The notes beneath the pieces were generated by a model that was not told the DNA's origin, did no database searches, and was given only the letters and a program-made list of their open reading frames with translations. This document shows positions 11,161-21,654 of a stretch of DNA of 64,000 nt, piece by piece (the stretch's first letter is position 1; each line of letters opens with the position of its first letter). Position numbers and translations under genes: made by a program. This stretch comes from Adiantum capillus-veneris (Eukaryota; Streptophyta; Polypodiopsida; Polypodiales; Pteridaceae): positions 5,431,501-5,495,500 of the forward strand of contig CM043963.1 in assembly GCA_014529385.2 (NCBI GenBank), read 5' to 3'.

Positions 11161-11877
11161 ATGTAATGAGCTAGGCCTAACCATGCCCTTCTCAACTAAC
11201 TCATGCACTTGCAGCATAATCTCCTCTTGTTGAGCTTGAGAAACCCTATAAGGAGGTTTGTTAGGTGGTGAACTTCCTGGAAGAAGTTCAATTGCATGGT
11301 CATCATTACCTCGTTTAGGAGGTAGCTCACAAGGGATCTTGTCAATAAAGACATCCTGAAACCCCTTGAGAAAATTGTATAACTCTAATTCCTTTTGATT
11401 GTGTATATTTTCTTTTGCTAAAACAGTAGGTTCATTTTGAGAATCTTTAACAAAAATCATGTACATGGAAATAGAGCTCTTTATTGACTTGTTGAAAGAT
11501 TGTGTATGTACAATGAGTATAGTGTTACCCATTTCCTTAGCATCTATATACATATCGTTTTTCCTGAACTTCAAGGAGATTCTCCTTTCAGGGAATTTAA
11601 CATTGGCAGCCATCGATCCAACCATGGTGCCCCTAGGATTACATCCTCATGCTTGAGAGAAGAGATAAAGAATTTCTCTTTTTCCACATAGCTTTGGACA
11701 TGGAGCCTCAATTTCCCGATTAAGGGAGTGACTAAAGCTCTTGCCCCTTGAAAGCACCGTCTGCGGGTAGGACATCTCCTATCTCGTAGGCGTGTATGCC
11801 TAGCTTGATGGCCAACTCTATAGATCTAAAATTTTGAGTAGAACCTGGGTCAAAGAGAATAAAGGCATCATGTTATC
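11140..11877 (-). pseudogene. pro: Protease and linker of copy D
   Basis: On the minus strand the DPGST motif lies near 11850-11865 and the LGAP(W) lobe near 11620-11640. A 161-codon frame (11625-11140) then covers the linker with DVFIDKIPCELPPKRGND and PPNKPPYRVSQAQQEEI just before RT. In this copy W of LGAPW reads as LGAPMVG because of a frame change. The domain order matches A, B and F. Confidence 0.75.
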
Positions 11878-13458
11878 TTACCTTTCCCCAAGCATGGCAT
11901 AGAGGAGATCCTTTGTGGTGAATTTCCTCCTCTTGGATTTCGACCAAGGTAGCTCTAGGAGGTCATGGCGGGTGTTCTTTTTGGGACAAGCGCGGTACGC
12001 ATGCCCTTGCTCGCCGCACTTGAAACAGTGGTTATCCTTGCGATAACGCTCAAGCTCTTCAGGAGAGAGTTTATTTTTGCCTTTGTAAACTCCCTTCTCT
12101 TTAGCTTTGTTGGAGTTTCCCTTATGAGACTTTTCGACATTGTCCTTCCCCTTAGGCTCATTGGAACCCTTGTTTTCCGTGGGCTTAGAATTTTTTTTAG
12201 CCCCCGTTTGGAAATTGATTCGAGAGGCCACCATAGTATGGTGTATAACCGCCGATATGGTGCGTGGCCTTTCGGAATTGACATACTCCGCCATTTCTTC
12301 AGTTAAGCCCGCACAAATATCAGCTTTTGCTCTCCAAAATCCAACTTTTTGAAGAGAGTGGATTTGAGTTGTAGGTCCCAAAACTTGTCTGCATATTTTT
12401 GAATGGATTCTAAGGAGAGAGCTTTAAGCTTCACCATTCGGTGAGTACTTTGTCTTTCGCATCAGTGGCCAAAAACTGCTTCATAATGGAAGCTCTTAAA
12501 GCTTTCCATGTTTGTGGAGCTTCAACATTGGCCCGTAGGCTTGACCACCATTGCCTGGAGGACTTTTGAAAGTGCATAGCTACATGGCGTAGCAAAGGAC
12601 TCCGTGAAGCCCTCATCTCCGAACGCCGCATCGAATTGTTGGATAAAGGCCAAAACTTTGTTCGTAGCACCAAAGGTGCCATCATAGGTAAGGAAAGAGA
12701 TGCTCTTCGCTCACTCTTTGAATTTCTTGAGCTTGGACGACCTTTTCCACGCGGCATAGGATTTCCTATGGCCTATTCTTTTTGATGGTTCAAAGGTTGC
12801 ACCATCACTTTCTTCAGAAGATGAAGAATTTGAGGAAGATGGAGAAGAGGGTGACCTCTTTCTTGCCCTTTTCTTGCCTTGATCTTCATTGGCTTCACCA
12901 TCACTTTCATAAGAGGAAGAGGATGAAGAGGATGGAGAAGAGGGTGTCCTCTTTCTTGCCTTTTTCTTCTCTTGCTTTTTGTCATCCCTCTTTGAAATAT
13001 GGTGTGGAGAAGTATGCGATGGTCTTGTCTGTTTTGGAGGTGATGGAGAGCGTTTAGCCCGCCGTCTTCGTGGAGCCATCTCCGCCAGGAGACTCACTTC
13101 TTTCTCGTTCCTTCAGTGGAGGATCTTGAATTCTCCTTTGAGAAGGAGATACGTCATCAAAGAGCAAATTTCTGAGCCCTTCATATGGATCCTCTTCTTC
13201 TTCCCGAATCGGAGAGAGGCCTCTTTTGGAAGTCTCGCAAGGAGGCTTCCTAGGTGCTCTCTCATCATGGTGGGGAGCTTGAATAATCCCATGAGCATAA
13301 AGCTTCCATTGCGCTTCACTTTGGAGGGATGGATTGCCCATGCCTAGAAACAAGATAGTTAACAAGCATCGGGGCATCATTAGTAGCTTGCTCATTAGCA
13401 AAATCAAAGTTATCAACATTAATTTCACTCTCTTTACTATTGTCAGCCATTCTAACAA
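11878..13458 (-). pseudogene. gag: Gag of copy D
   Basis: Three minus-strand segments make up Gag. 13458-13054 is the N-terminal acidic part. 13097-12431 has two Lys/Arg/Ser-rich runs (a tandem repeat of the KRARKRSPSSPSSS type) and the capsid segment SSRQWWSSLRANVEAP. 12381-11878 ends with the zinc knuckle CFKCGEQGHAYRAC. Frame breaks separate them. The duplicated basic/Ser run is unique to this copy. Confidence 0.83.
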
Positions 13459-13853
13459 CTTTTAGGCGTAAACGTTTTAGGTGTACTTTGGCACTTCAAG
13501 CCCTAGTTGCTACTCCTCTTTACCCCTTTAGAAAAATCTCCCAAGCTACTGTACCCGTGGCTCGAATACCATTAATTGCAAGGAATAGAAGAGAGGGTCA
13601 TTCAACACAAAAAAAGCAGTGGCTCCTGTCAAGCTTCTCATAGCTCAACAGTGGTAAGCCGTAGGCAAGCCCCATAGGACTCCACTATTAAGACCATAGC
13701 TCTCGACGGTTATGCCCCGTTAACTGCACAAAGACAGGCGCACTGCAAGGCTGAAAAATCCCTATTCTACTTACTCACATACAATTAATAGTGCCAACCA
13801 TTTATAGCTAGCTTGAGGACCTCCCTTCTTGATCAAGAAAAGAGAAACCTTGT
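13459..13853 (-). other. Gag leader of copy D, non-coding
   Basis: About 395 bases between the primer site and gag on the minus strand. The stretch near the primer site matches the leader of B (AAGAAGGGAGGTCCTCAAG in this orientation). No conserved frame was found. Confidence 0.65.
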
Positions 13854-13865
13854 GCTCTGATACCA
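13854..13865 (-). other. Primer-binding site, initiator tRNA-Met, copy D
   Basis: On the minus strand the sequence is TGGTATCAGAGC, the exact 12 bases complementary to the 3' end of plant initiator tRNA-Met. It lies one base inside the LTR edge at 13867. The site shows that 13867-15459 is the 5' LTR of a minus-strand element. Confidence 0.93.
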
Positions 13866-13866
13866 A

Positions 13867-15459
13867 TGTAACATTTAATGGTCTAGTAGCTTGTGTGTAG
13901 CGGAAAATAGCATGAACATAGTGAGCATTTCATTAGAATAGTTTTCTAATGAGAATAACAAGAGTGCTTGGGTGGAGAGAGCAACAAAAAGCATAACACT
14001 TAGTTAGATAGCATGAACAATACTTCAAAAGAGAGAGAAATTAAGCAATTGACAGCAGTTGAGGACCGGATTTGCATGGAGCTGGTCCCCCCATCCAAAA
14101 GGCTTTGTATTATGGTTTCTCCCATCAAGAGAGACATTTTACAATATAATTCTTTGTGTTCCTTCAAGACTAGCTAGTGCAATGAAGATGGAAACTTCAT
14201 GCAATAAGCAAAACACTTATCAAACACAACATCAATTCCCTCACGGTCTCAGACCCAAGACCTTACACACCTTTGAAGATGATGAGAGCTAGCGGGGTAC
14301 GAGAGTAGATTGAGAGGAAGAAGGAGTATTCTTACGAGAAAGATGTACATCTCCTCACATAATCACTCATATTAGCATAGCTTAGCTTAGTAATTAGCAT
14401 GGTAGACGAGCTGAGCATGCATTGAAGCTTGGCTCTTGGTTGGATTTGCATCACAAAGCCAAGAGTTGTTGGTGTAGGCATCCCTTCTCACAAGCTTGGA
14501 GTAGGTGGTAAGCTTTCCATTAAAGCTTGAGAAGGAGAGAGAGTCTTTTTTGCTTCACACATGAGATTGTGTGAGTGTGTGTGTGATAATGCATTGCAAA
14601 AATCAGCCTTCTCTCTCTCTTGGTCAACCTCCCTTGCTAATTACTCGTGCTATAGCCCTATTGGACCTCCCCATGCCTAGCCAATGGAAATTAAGCAGCA
14701 TAAGTGATAGCCTTATGACATGTGTCCCCCTTTCCCCTTTTGTGAGAGCTTTAGGTATTTAATAAATGTAACTAAACTCTCATTGGACCCCTTTTTCTCC
14801 TGGCCAGTAGGAATCAGGCAAGCCATTGGGCTGCTGAATGCTCATTGGTCCCCTTGGGAGACTGTCCAATAGTCTTCTAGGGAGCTTAATTCTTATTGGT
14901 TCTTTTATTAAGTGTTTTTAAATTAATTAAACTAGATCTACTCTAGCCTAATTCTCATTGGTCCACCTCCATGGCCATCCAATACGATTTGAGTACACCT
15001 TGTGGGCATTTGGCCTAGGGAGCTGACATGTGTCCCTCTTTCCCCTTGTGTACAAATGAAGCTTGTGAGTGTGTGTGCGTGTTTCTCTCTCATCCCCTAC
15101 TTCTTGGGCTCACCCCCTCCTATGTAGGGCTTGACAAAGACTTTTTAAGACACACTCAAAGCATCCAATTCCCCTAATGTTTGACTTTTGGACACAACCT
15201 TTGAATTTTGGAGCCTTAGCATTTTGGAAGTCTTAATGGGTTGAACCTTAGGGTCTTTTGAGCCCATTGTTGCACATAACTCTTTTGCAGATGGCCCCCC
15301 ATTTGGATCCCTATTTTCCCTCCTTTGGATCCCTACTGTGGTCGGTCTGCTAGCTTAACCTATATTCTAGCTTTTTCTCCCCTCGCACTTCCCCATATTA
15401 AATGACGAGTTTAACATGAGAAAATCATTTAGGAGAGATAGATATTGATTATTATGACA
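13867..15459 (-). mobile_element. 5' LTR of copy D (about 1.59 kb)
   Basis: In minus orientation it runs from TGTCATAATAATC at 15459 to ATGTTACA at 13867. The terminal sequences resemble those of the B LTR. It has short GT-rich runs (about 14571-14587 and 15068-15081) where B has its microsatellites. Short plus-strand frames inside it are chance. Confidence 0.85.
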
Positions 15460-15746
15460 AAGGTTCTTGAAGTGTTCAATTCAAAGATAAACTCTCAAGA
15501 GGTATAAATGGTTTCCATGCTTGATTGACTAAGTTCTTGAAGTGTTCAATTCAAACCAAATGACTTAAAAAGCATAAAAAACCATGGCAAAATTCTCCAC
15601 ACGTGGCCCTCATGGTGTGCTTGAATCCTATTGGATAGGATTTAAAGGGGTCCAATGAAATTTCAGATATATAAAAATAAAGAATTAAGTTCTTTCCCTC
15701 AAAGAGGAAAAAGAGGACACATGTCCCAAATGATATAATTAAATAT

Positions 15747-15818
<72 letters not shown>

Positions 15819-16561
15819 GGACCAAGCATGAGAGGGGGGTATACTTTCCCACACACACACACACACATTCTCTCATTGTGTGGAGTGCAAAGTGCAAGAG
15901 CCCCATCTCCTTCTCTAAGCTTGTTGAGAAGTGGAGAGACTACACCAACACTCTTGGCTCTGGAATGCAAATCCAACCAAGAGCCATGCTTCAATGCTTA
16001 AGCTTGCCATCTTCTTCAGCTTCATTCTATGCTATTATGCTATGCTAAGCAAGAAGAGTGATGATAAGTGAGGAACTGTTTCTTTCTCTTATGGATGATT
16101 CTTCTTCCTCTTCCGTACCCTCATTCCCCGCTAGCTCTCTCCACCTTTGAAGGTGTTTGAGGCCTTGGGACTGAGGCTTGAGATAGTTAATTCTTTTTGC
16201 AAAGTTTTAGTTAATCTCATGATGCATGAAGATTTCCATCTTCATAGCATCAACAAAGCCACAAGGAACACACATATTGTATTGTAACAAGTCTCTCTTG
16301 ATGGGAGAATCTATAATACAAACGCCTTTTGGAGAGGGGACCGCCGGCTCTAAATAAATCCGATTCTCAACTATTGTAATGTTCTCTAGTACTCTATCTC
16401 TTACAAAAGTATTGTCCATGCCAAGTTAATTAAGTACTATATGTATGTTTCTACCATCAATTAAGTTCACTCCCTATGTTCTCAAAGTAATCTCACAAAA
16501 ATACTCACTCTAATTCTCTTAATTCCTCTATTCTCAAAGTTCATAGGCCGTTTCTATTACA
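15460..16561 (+). mobile_element. 3' LTR of element B, 5'-truncated
   Basis: Aligns base for base with 3896-4990 of the 5' LTR, including the (GA)n tract (15750-15816) and (CA)n tract (15851-15867). It ends CTATTACA at 16561. The first 392 bases of the LTR are missing at the junction with D. The base after its end begins ATGGA, the second copy of the target duplication, followed at once by integrase sequence of A. Confidence 0.85.
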
Positions 16562-17095
16562 ATGGATTACCAACATCCAATTGTGTCAGATAGAGATCCT
16601 AGAATGATCAGTAAGGTCTCTTTGAAAATCTAGATACAAGTTTGAATTTCTCTTCGGCCTATCACCCACAAACGGATGGCCAAAGTTAGATAGCCATTCT
16701 TACGATACTCGATCTACTAAAGACTTATGTTACCGAAGTAGATCAATGCTCACAATGGGAAAAGTACTTATCTCTTGTAAAGTAAAAGTACTTATCTCTT
16801 GTAAAGTACTTATCTATGTGTATAATAATAATGTCCATACTTCTATGGGAAAAGCACCTTTCAAAATCATTGAGGGAAGACCTCAAAGTCCCTTGCTACT
16901 CAAAGTACATGCGAAGATCTTCGCTGCCGATGAGTACAATCTTGACCTACAATAAAATTTTTGAAAGATTAAGGAGGCTATATCCATCTCTCAACAAAGG
17001 TAAAAGCTACTATTGACAAGCAAATAAGGGCCTTAACGTTTAAAGAAAATAATCGGGTCTTACTTAAGTTTCATAAGGCTCGATTTAGGTAAACG
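16562..17095 (+). pseudogene. pol: Integrase core of copy A, resumed after element B
   Basis: Starts ATGGATTACCAACATCC, the point at which the A integrase was cut at 3503. It continues with the SDRDPRM-type segment, HPQTDGQ, a TYVTEVDQ-like segment and the block VHTSMGKAPFKIIEGRPQS (16746-16955). A 22-base direct repeat (AAAGTACTTATCTCTTGTAA, at about 16764 and 16785, with a partial third copy) has expanded this copy. It is frame-broken and inactive. Confidence 0.83.
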
Positions 17096-17506
17096 ATGGG
17101 CAAAAATCCTACAAGCCATCAAAAGTATTATGCTAAACGAGACAAAAGATACTATAGTTCTTTTAAAATCTTGAAGCCAATCAATGAAATGGCTTATCAA
17201 CTCAAGTTGCCCAACCATTGGCTCATACACAATGTTTTTCATGTGAGCCAACTTAAGCTCTACAAAGGAGAGCCACCAAGTGAACCAATTATTGAAGACC
17301 CTCCCAAAATCAAAGACCAAGAAGAGGTGCTACAACCCAAAGCTATCCTTCGGCATGAAGACAAGGCTCTACAACATGGTAAGATTATTCGACGATATCT
17401 TATTAAGTTTAAAAATTATCCTTTTGAAGATGCTAGATGGATGCAAGGAATACAACTTAAGGATAGTATGAACCTTGTTAATGCTTACAATGTTACATTA
17501 GAGTAA
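17096..17506 (+). pseudogene. pol: C-terminal integrase and chromodomain-like tail of copy A
   Basis: A 136-codon open frame. It begins in the KYYAKRDKRYYSSFKILKPI region, runs through MAYQLKLPNHWLIHNVFHV and a Pro/Glu linker, then ILRHEDKALQHGKIIRRYLIKFKNYPFEDARWM. The last part has the Y..KFK.Y...ARW spacing of a divergent chromodomain, the module that guides chromovirus integration to marked chromatin. The frame ends naturally with TAA at 17504-17506. Assignment of the tail as chromodomain is from family knowledge; the canonical aromatic cage was not verified. Confidence 0.78.
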
Positions 17507-17862
17507 GCAAATGTACAAATTTCTTTTGAATGACCAAAGTTTTTTCTTATAAGACTAGTTCTCTTTTTATTGTGCACAAATTTAAAAAGTATGCATGCTT
17601 ACAATCATGTTTGTGATGACGACATCTCTCAAACACCAAGTAGAATTTGTCACTCTACTTGGGAGAATGAAATTGACTAAAGAGCAGACATGCTTACGGC
17701 AACAATGTCTCCCAAGCACCAAATGGATTAGTCATCCATCTTGGAAAGATGTCGTAGGGTAAAAAGGGATCCTATACCCTCTAAGAAACATTGATTAATG
17801 ACTAAGACTTTATCTCTTCTACCTCATAGTCGAGGATGACTATGATTTCAAGAGAGAGGTAA
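17507..17862 (+). other. 3' untranslated region and polypurine tract of A
   Basis: About 356 bases between the pol stop and the LTR. It contains two related 60-base segments (near 17612-17660 and 17688-17740, each with ACGACATCTCTC or CAACAATGTCTC followed by CAAGCACCAA-type sequence). It ends with the purine run AAGAGAGAGG (17850-17859), the expected plus-strand primer just before the LTR. Confidence 0.65.
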
Positions 17863-17883
17863 TGTCATGGTATCTAATATGTA
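17863..17883 (+). mobile_element. 3' LTR stub of copy A
   Basis: TGTCATGGTATCTAATATGT matches the first 20 bases of the family LTR (compare 3504 and the complement of 61351). After about 21 bases homology ends and element E begins, so nearly the whole 3' LTR was lost. Confidence 0.65.
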
Positions 17884-18540
17884 ATCGGCACCAAATCTTA
17901 TTTGAGTGTCATGATAGTGCAAGTGCTAGTCATCTAGGTATTTGTAAGACCTATGCCTTAGTTCGACGGCAATTTTATTGGATGGGCTTACATCATGATG
18001 TTCAAGAGTACGTACTAAACTGCCAACAGTTCCAAGTTAATAAGGTAGAGCACCTCAAGGTAGGTGGCCTTTTACATCCTTTACAGATTCCACAAGGTAA
18101 GTGGGAGAGTATCTCTATGGATTTTGTAGTAGGAATACCTACTACAAATCGTGGCCATGATGCCATTTGGGTAATTGTAGACCGTCTCACAAAGATGGGT
18201 CGATTGATTCCCACTAAGACTACGGTTAAGACACCGGAATTAGTATGGCTATTTGTAGAGCATATATATAAACTCTATGGTCTTTTAGCTAGTATCATTA
18301 GTGACAGAGATCAAAAGTTCGATAATCACTTCTGGAGAGCTGTGATCCAAAAGTTGGAAACTAAACTCCAGAAACGGATGGTCAAACCAAAAGAGTTAAT
18401 CAAGTGCTAGAGGATATGCTACGAGCGTACGTTAGCAAGAAGCAAACCAATTGGGAAGACTACTTACCTATATTGCAATTTGCTTATAATAGTTCAAAGC
18501 ATGTGACTATAGGGTTCAGTCCATTTATGCTTTTGTATGG
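17884..18540 (+). pseudogene. pol: Integrase of chromovirus E
   Basis: The H2C2 finger reads HDSASASHLGICKTY and CQQFQ (the first Cys pair degraded from CxxCQ). It is followed by GGLLHPLQIPQGKWESISMDFVVGIP with the first Asp, WVIVDRLTKMGRLIPTKT, IISDRDQKF with the second Asp, and after a frameshift an ETDGQT-like segment and AYNSSKHVTIGFSPF. This is a different lineage from A/B/D/F (Tekay/Del-like wording of the core). RT and gag are absent; the left end is truncated at the A LTR stub. Confidence 0.85.
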
Positions 18541-19150
18541 TTCAACCTAGATCACCCGTTACGGTGGGGTTGGCTAAGAAGAAGATACAACAAGCAACGG
18601 ATTCTCTCCAAGAGCATTTTGACATGCTTTGAGTTGCTCGACAGAATGTTAAGCAAGCTCAAGATCGATATAAGAAGTACGCAGATGAACATCGTCGTCT
18701 TGCTACTTTCGAAGAAGGAGACAAGGATTTCTCAAAGTTCCAGAGCATTCAGAAAGTCCGAAGACGGGAAAAGTTGCTAAACTTTTACCATGCTATTGTG
18801 GACCGTTTACCATTCTCAAACGTATAGGTCAAGTGGCCTATAAGTTAGCTCTCCCAGAGCACTCATGAGTTCATCCTATATTTCATGTTAGTCGTTTATG
18901 AAAACAGCTAGGACCGAATGATAATGTCATTGACACGTGTGTTTTTAGTTGACCTTATCGAACCGCCAAGCATCCCTCATGAGCTCGAAAAGATTTTGGA
19001 TTCTCATGAGATTCACACGAGACATCATGTCAGACGACAGGTGTTGATAAAATGGCTAGATAGACTTGAAGAAGATTCTGCATGAGAGAATGTCTCTGCA
19101 CTTAAGAAACGTTTTCCTACGCTCGTTTTTGAGGACGAAAACGATTCTCC
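18541..19150 (+). pseudogene. pol: Integrase tail and chromodomain of chromovirus E
   Basis: Broken frames carry the RQNVKQAQDRYKKYAD segment and the YKLALPEHS..HPIFHVS segment. A chromodomain follows (about 18958-19130): EKILDSHEIHTRHHVRRQVL, then IKWLDRLEEDSA, a TGA where Trp is expected, then ENVSALKKRFPT. The stop is a TGG-to-TGA change. The module corresponds to the canonical chromovirus chromodomain that ends the integrase. Confidence 0.82.
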
Positions 19151-19275
19151 AAGGGGGGGAGGGGGTAATGTAAGGACATGGGTCCTACGGGCAAGGCTAT
19201 CGGCACAGTCGGATAGTGTGTAAGCTAGGGGGAGGCTATAAGTTAGCACGGTTGGGTGGAGACTAGCACACACAT
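19151..19275 (+). mobile_element. Polypurine tract and 3' LTR stub of element E
   Basis: AAGGGGGGGAGGGGG (19151-19165) is a textbook polypurine tract. TGTAAGGACATGGG starting at 19169 would be the LTR start. LTR sequence can be followed only about 100 bases before an unrelated minus-strand frame begins, so the LTR is truncated; its right limit is uncertain. Confidence 0.65.
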
Positions 19276-20010
19276 TACCACCGCCCTTTCACTAAAAGTC
19301 ACGTCTTTCTTTTCGTACCATTCTTCCTCCCGTGATACATCCTTGGGTGACAATCCAATAAAGCAGTTCACATGAGCATGTTGTTTGTTTACATCACTTC
19401 TATAGAAGTATCTACTCGAGTAGAAGTATCTACTTGAGTTCACTACTATTGGTTGTGCTCGGGCATAGTAACCAATGCACCTTGGTTTCTCATAGTCATC
19501 AAAGATAACGGTAACATTGTGAGGGTTGTATTTGAGGATAGGTCCATAGAATCTATTGAACCAATCATGGGGTACATAATAGAATTGGTTACCGCCATTT
19601 GACTTCTTCCACACTATAATTATGACCTTCTCACAAAAGCCGTATCTTTGGTTTAGTATAAGGGCCTTCTTAGTAAGTATGAGTTCACGACTCGGTATGT
19701 CCAAAAGAGAACATAGGTTAAGGTAAAGAACATATCCTTGCACTTTAACATTGCCTTCTTGGATCTTTTCCTTCACCCAAAGCTGTGGGTTGGTCATAAA
19801 CCTAACAGGCACTTGTGTTCGATGTTCAGGCTGAGCTTCAACATATAACTCCCATGCTACGTAAGTGTTGGGTACAAGATAATCTCTAGTCCCCTTTGAA
19901 ATTGGAACCACTTCAATTTTCCAATGGAGATTGAATTCAACCACATAACTGAAAAAGACTCTTTGTGCAAAGTCACTAAGGAGTTCATCTAGAAAATTAA
20001 GAAGATCCAT
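19243..20010 (-). CDS. Orphan 255-codon reading frame, unknown function
   Basis: An uninterrupted frame from ATG at 20010 to a stop at 19243, one of the longest intact frames outside element H. I do not recognise the protein. It is rich in aromatic residues (WKIEVVPI, NTYVAWELYVEAQP, YYVPHDWFNRFYGP, CIGYYARAQP), with no zinc finger, no obvious membrane segment and no signal peptide. A short in-frame duplication (SSRYFYSSRYFYRSD) lies near residue 195. The last 10-15 codons run into the LTR stub of E, so the natural C-terminus is probably lost. It could be a fragment of an element-encoded protein downstream of J or a host gene remnant. Confidence 0.45.
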   Translation of the reverse strand: MDLLNFLDELLSDFAQRVFFSYVVEFNLHWKIEVVPISKGTRDYLVPNTYVAWELYVEAQPEHRTQVPVRFMTNPQLWVKEKIQEGNVKVQGYVLYLNLCSLLDIPSRELILTKKALILNQRYGFCEKVIIIVWKKSNGGNQFYYVPHDWFNRFYGPILKYNPHNVTVIFDDYEKPRCIGYYARAQPIVVNSSRYFYSSRYFYRSDVNKQHAHVNCFIGLSPKDVSREEEWYEKKDVTFSERAVVMCVLVSTQPC

Positions 20011-20740
20011 CTAAAACAAGACAATGAGAGAGAGAAAACTTAGTACACATGTGAACCAAAACTGAGTCTACGCTTCTTTTATTCATCAAAATTTGATTTT
20101 TATGATTTCATTATAATATTATGGGTGTCTTGGAGCTAATTCTCTAAATATTATTTTAACTCTTATAACAGGGTATTCTCTCAGACCTCCCACGCGACAA
20201 CATGATCTGTAGCTATCTTCCAACTTTTCTTTTCCTATGATAGCTGCAAGACTTCAAACTTCTTGGCGACTTTGGCAATTATTAACATTCGGGAACGCAT
20301 TGCCAAGTAGTAAAACTACAAGAGAAGAGAAAAGAATAAGGGATGGAGGAGACAACACCAGAGACGATGCAGTCGAACCTTCCCCCTTTTCCAGCAAGTG
20401 ATTGGCTATGGTGGAGCATACACCAACATGTTCTTACACCAACATGTTCTCTCAGAGTTCTATCACCTTCTCTGTCCTTTGTGCAGCTTAAAAAGCAACA
20501 GTTTATAAAAACTTAAATATCTTTCAAACGGTGCATAATCAGCCTTGGTGCATGAGATGCAAAAACATTCGAAATAGCATTTTTCTCTAAGTCCTCGAGG
20601 ATTATTTTTGGAAAAACGTGTTTTGCAAAAAAAATTCAGAATAGGACTTTTCGACTGTCCTCATGCAAGAAAGAATGGACCACACATCCATTTTCTTTTT
20701 TTATGAGTAACCACATGCCCTTCACTCCTCCACTTTATCT
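20011..20740. other. Non-coding stretch, nothing recognised
   Basis: AT-rich sequence without a supported frame. One short tandem repeat is visible: ACACCAACATGTTCT occurs twice at about 20426-20456. Confidence 0.5.
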
Positions 20741-20888
20741 TCATATCCCAAGATGCTTTTCACACAGAAAACCCTCTTTGAAGCATCGAATCTCCACCTT
20801 AGTCCATATAGCCACATAAATCATACACATCATGAATTTCTTCATCGGCACTGGATCTTCACTTATGCTTTGACATCTCGACACACAT

Positions 20889-21547
20889 CTATAAGAACCT
20901 TTGATACTTCTTTTCACGCTTTCTGGCATCGACACCTTTTGGTTGCACCAATGTGTAACAATACTGCAATGGGACCGAGTGAATTGTGGTGTCAGATCTA
21001 TGATCAATTATAAATCTGTTTCCTAGAGGATGTGCTTGAACAGTTACAAGATCAACCCGAATGACACAGTCTTGGAACTGCAAGTAGACATGGTTTTTAG
21101 ACCAGTCATGCACCATTTTTGCTTCCCTGCATGAAAGGACGTCCTAAGATCATTTTAGATGACATAGTGCGCTTGGAAAAATCCATAACAATGAAGGTAT
21201 TCCTTATTTTGTGTCAAAAGACCTTGATCTTGAGATCTTCTAGAATCCCAATAGGTTTAACAATAGTCCCATTGGCAATCTTTACCACTATGTTTGTAGT
21301 CCAAAGGTGAGGTCTTTCCCATAGTTTCCCAACAGTTTTTAGTTACAATGCTAACCCTAGCGCCACCATCAAGGATTCCCTTCACAATTAATCCCTTGGT
21401 AGTGATTGGTATGGTCACATTGGATTCATCGCCTTCAAAGTATTTTCCCAACTTGTTAAGAGGTATTTCCACAACAAAGTTCTCATCTAAGTTGGGTTGT
21501 GGATCTAAGTGTTCCTCCTCTATTGGTACCTCCCTAGCTCCGTCCAT
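20889..21547 (-). pseudogene. pro: Protease region of element J
   Basis: Frame 21547-21257 reads GKYFEGDESNVTIPITTKGL followed by ILDGGARVSIVTKNCWETMGK. The catalytic D-S-G of H (DSGAGVAITTK) appears as DGG here, a substitution of the second residue of the triad. The downstream end, MVHDWSKNHVYLQFQ at 21116, matches the H sequence after its LGRPF motif. The part between is frame-broken. It would have processed the Gag-Pol polyprotein. Confidence 0.72.
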
Positions 21548-21654
21548 TTGTGCAAATTGTGGTAGCCCGACTTTTAGTTCTCCATTGAGGAAAGCTCAAA
21601 GAGCTAAGAATAGCTCGAGGTCTCCATATAGTTGGAGATGTTGGTGGTTCTAAC

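Larger units (their letters stand above)
8642..15459 (-). mobile_element. Chromovirus copy D, inverted, 5' LTR to chromodomain
   Basis: Reading the minus strand from 15459 to 8642 gives LTR, primer site, gag, protease, RT, RNase H, integrase and the beginning of the chromodomain segment, colinear with A+C. The 3' end (rest of the chromodomain and 3' LTR) is missing at 8642. The right edge is the LTR start TGTCATAATAATC at 15459, which adjoins the truncated 3' LTR of B. The relative orientation and the two broken ends suggest D inserted into or recombined with B and both lost flanks. Confidence 0.85.

Noticed and set aside
12782-13347. Plus-strand frames such as 12782-13057 and 12979-13347
   Set aside because: They are antisense shadows of the Lys/Arg/Ser-rich gag of copy D.
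13854-13865. Possible tRNA gene because of the tRNA-Met-like sequence (also at 41178, 59791 and 61681)
   Set aside because: Only the 12-base primer-binding complement is present next to LTRs; no cloverleaf.
14059-14762. Small plus-strand frames at 14059-14292 and 14571-14762
   Set aside because: They fall inside the LTR of copy D; the equivalent positions of other LTRs are not open.
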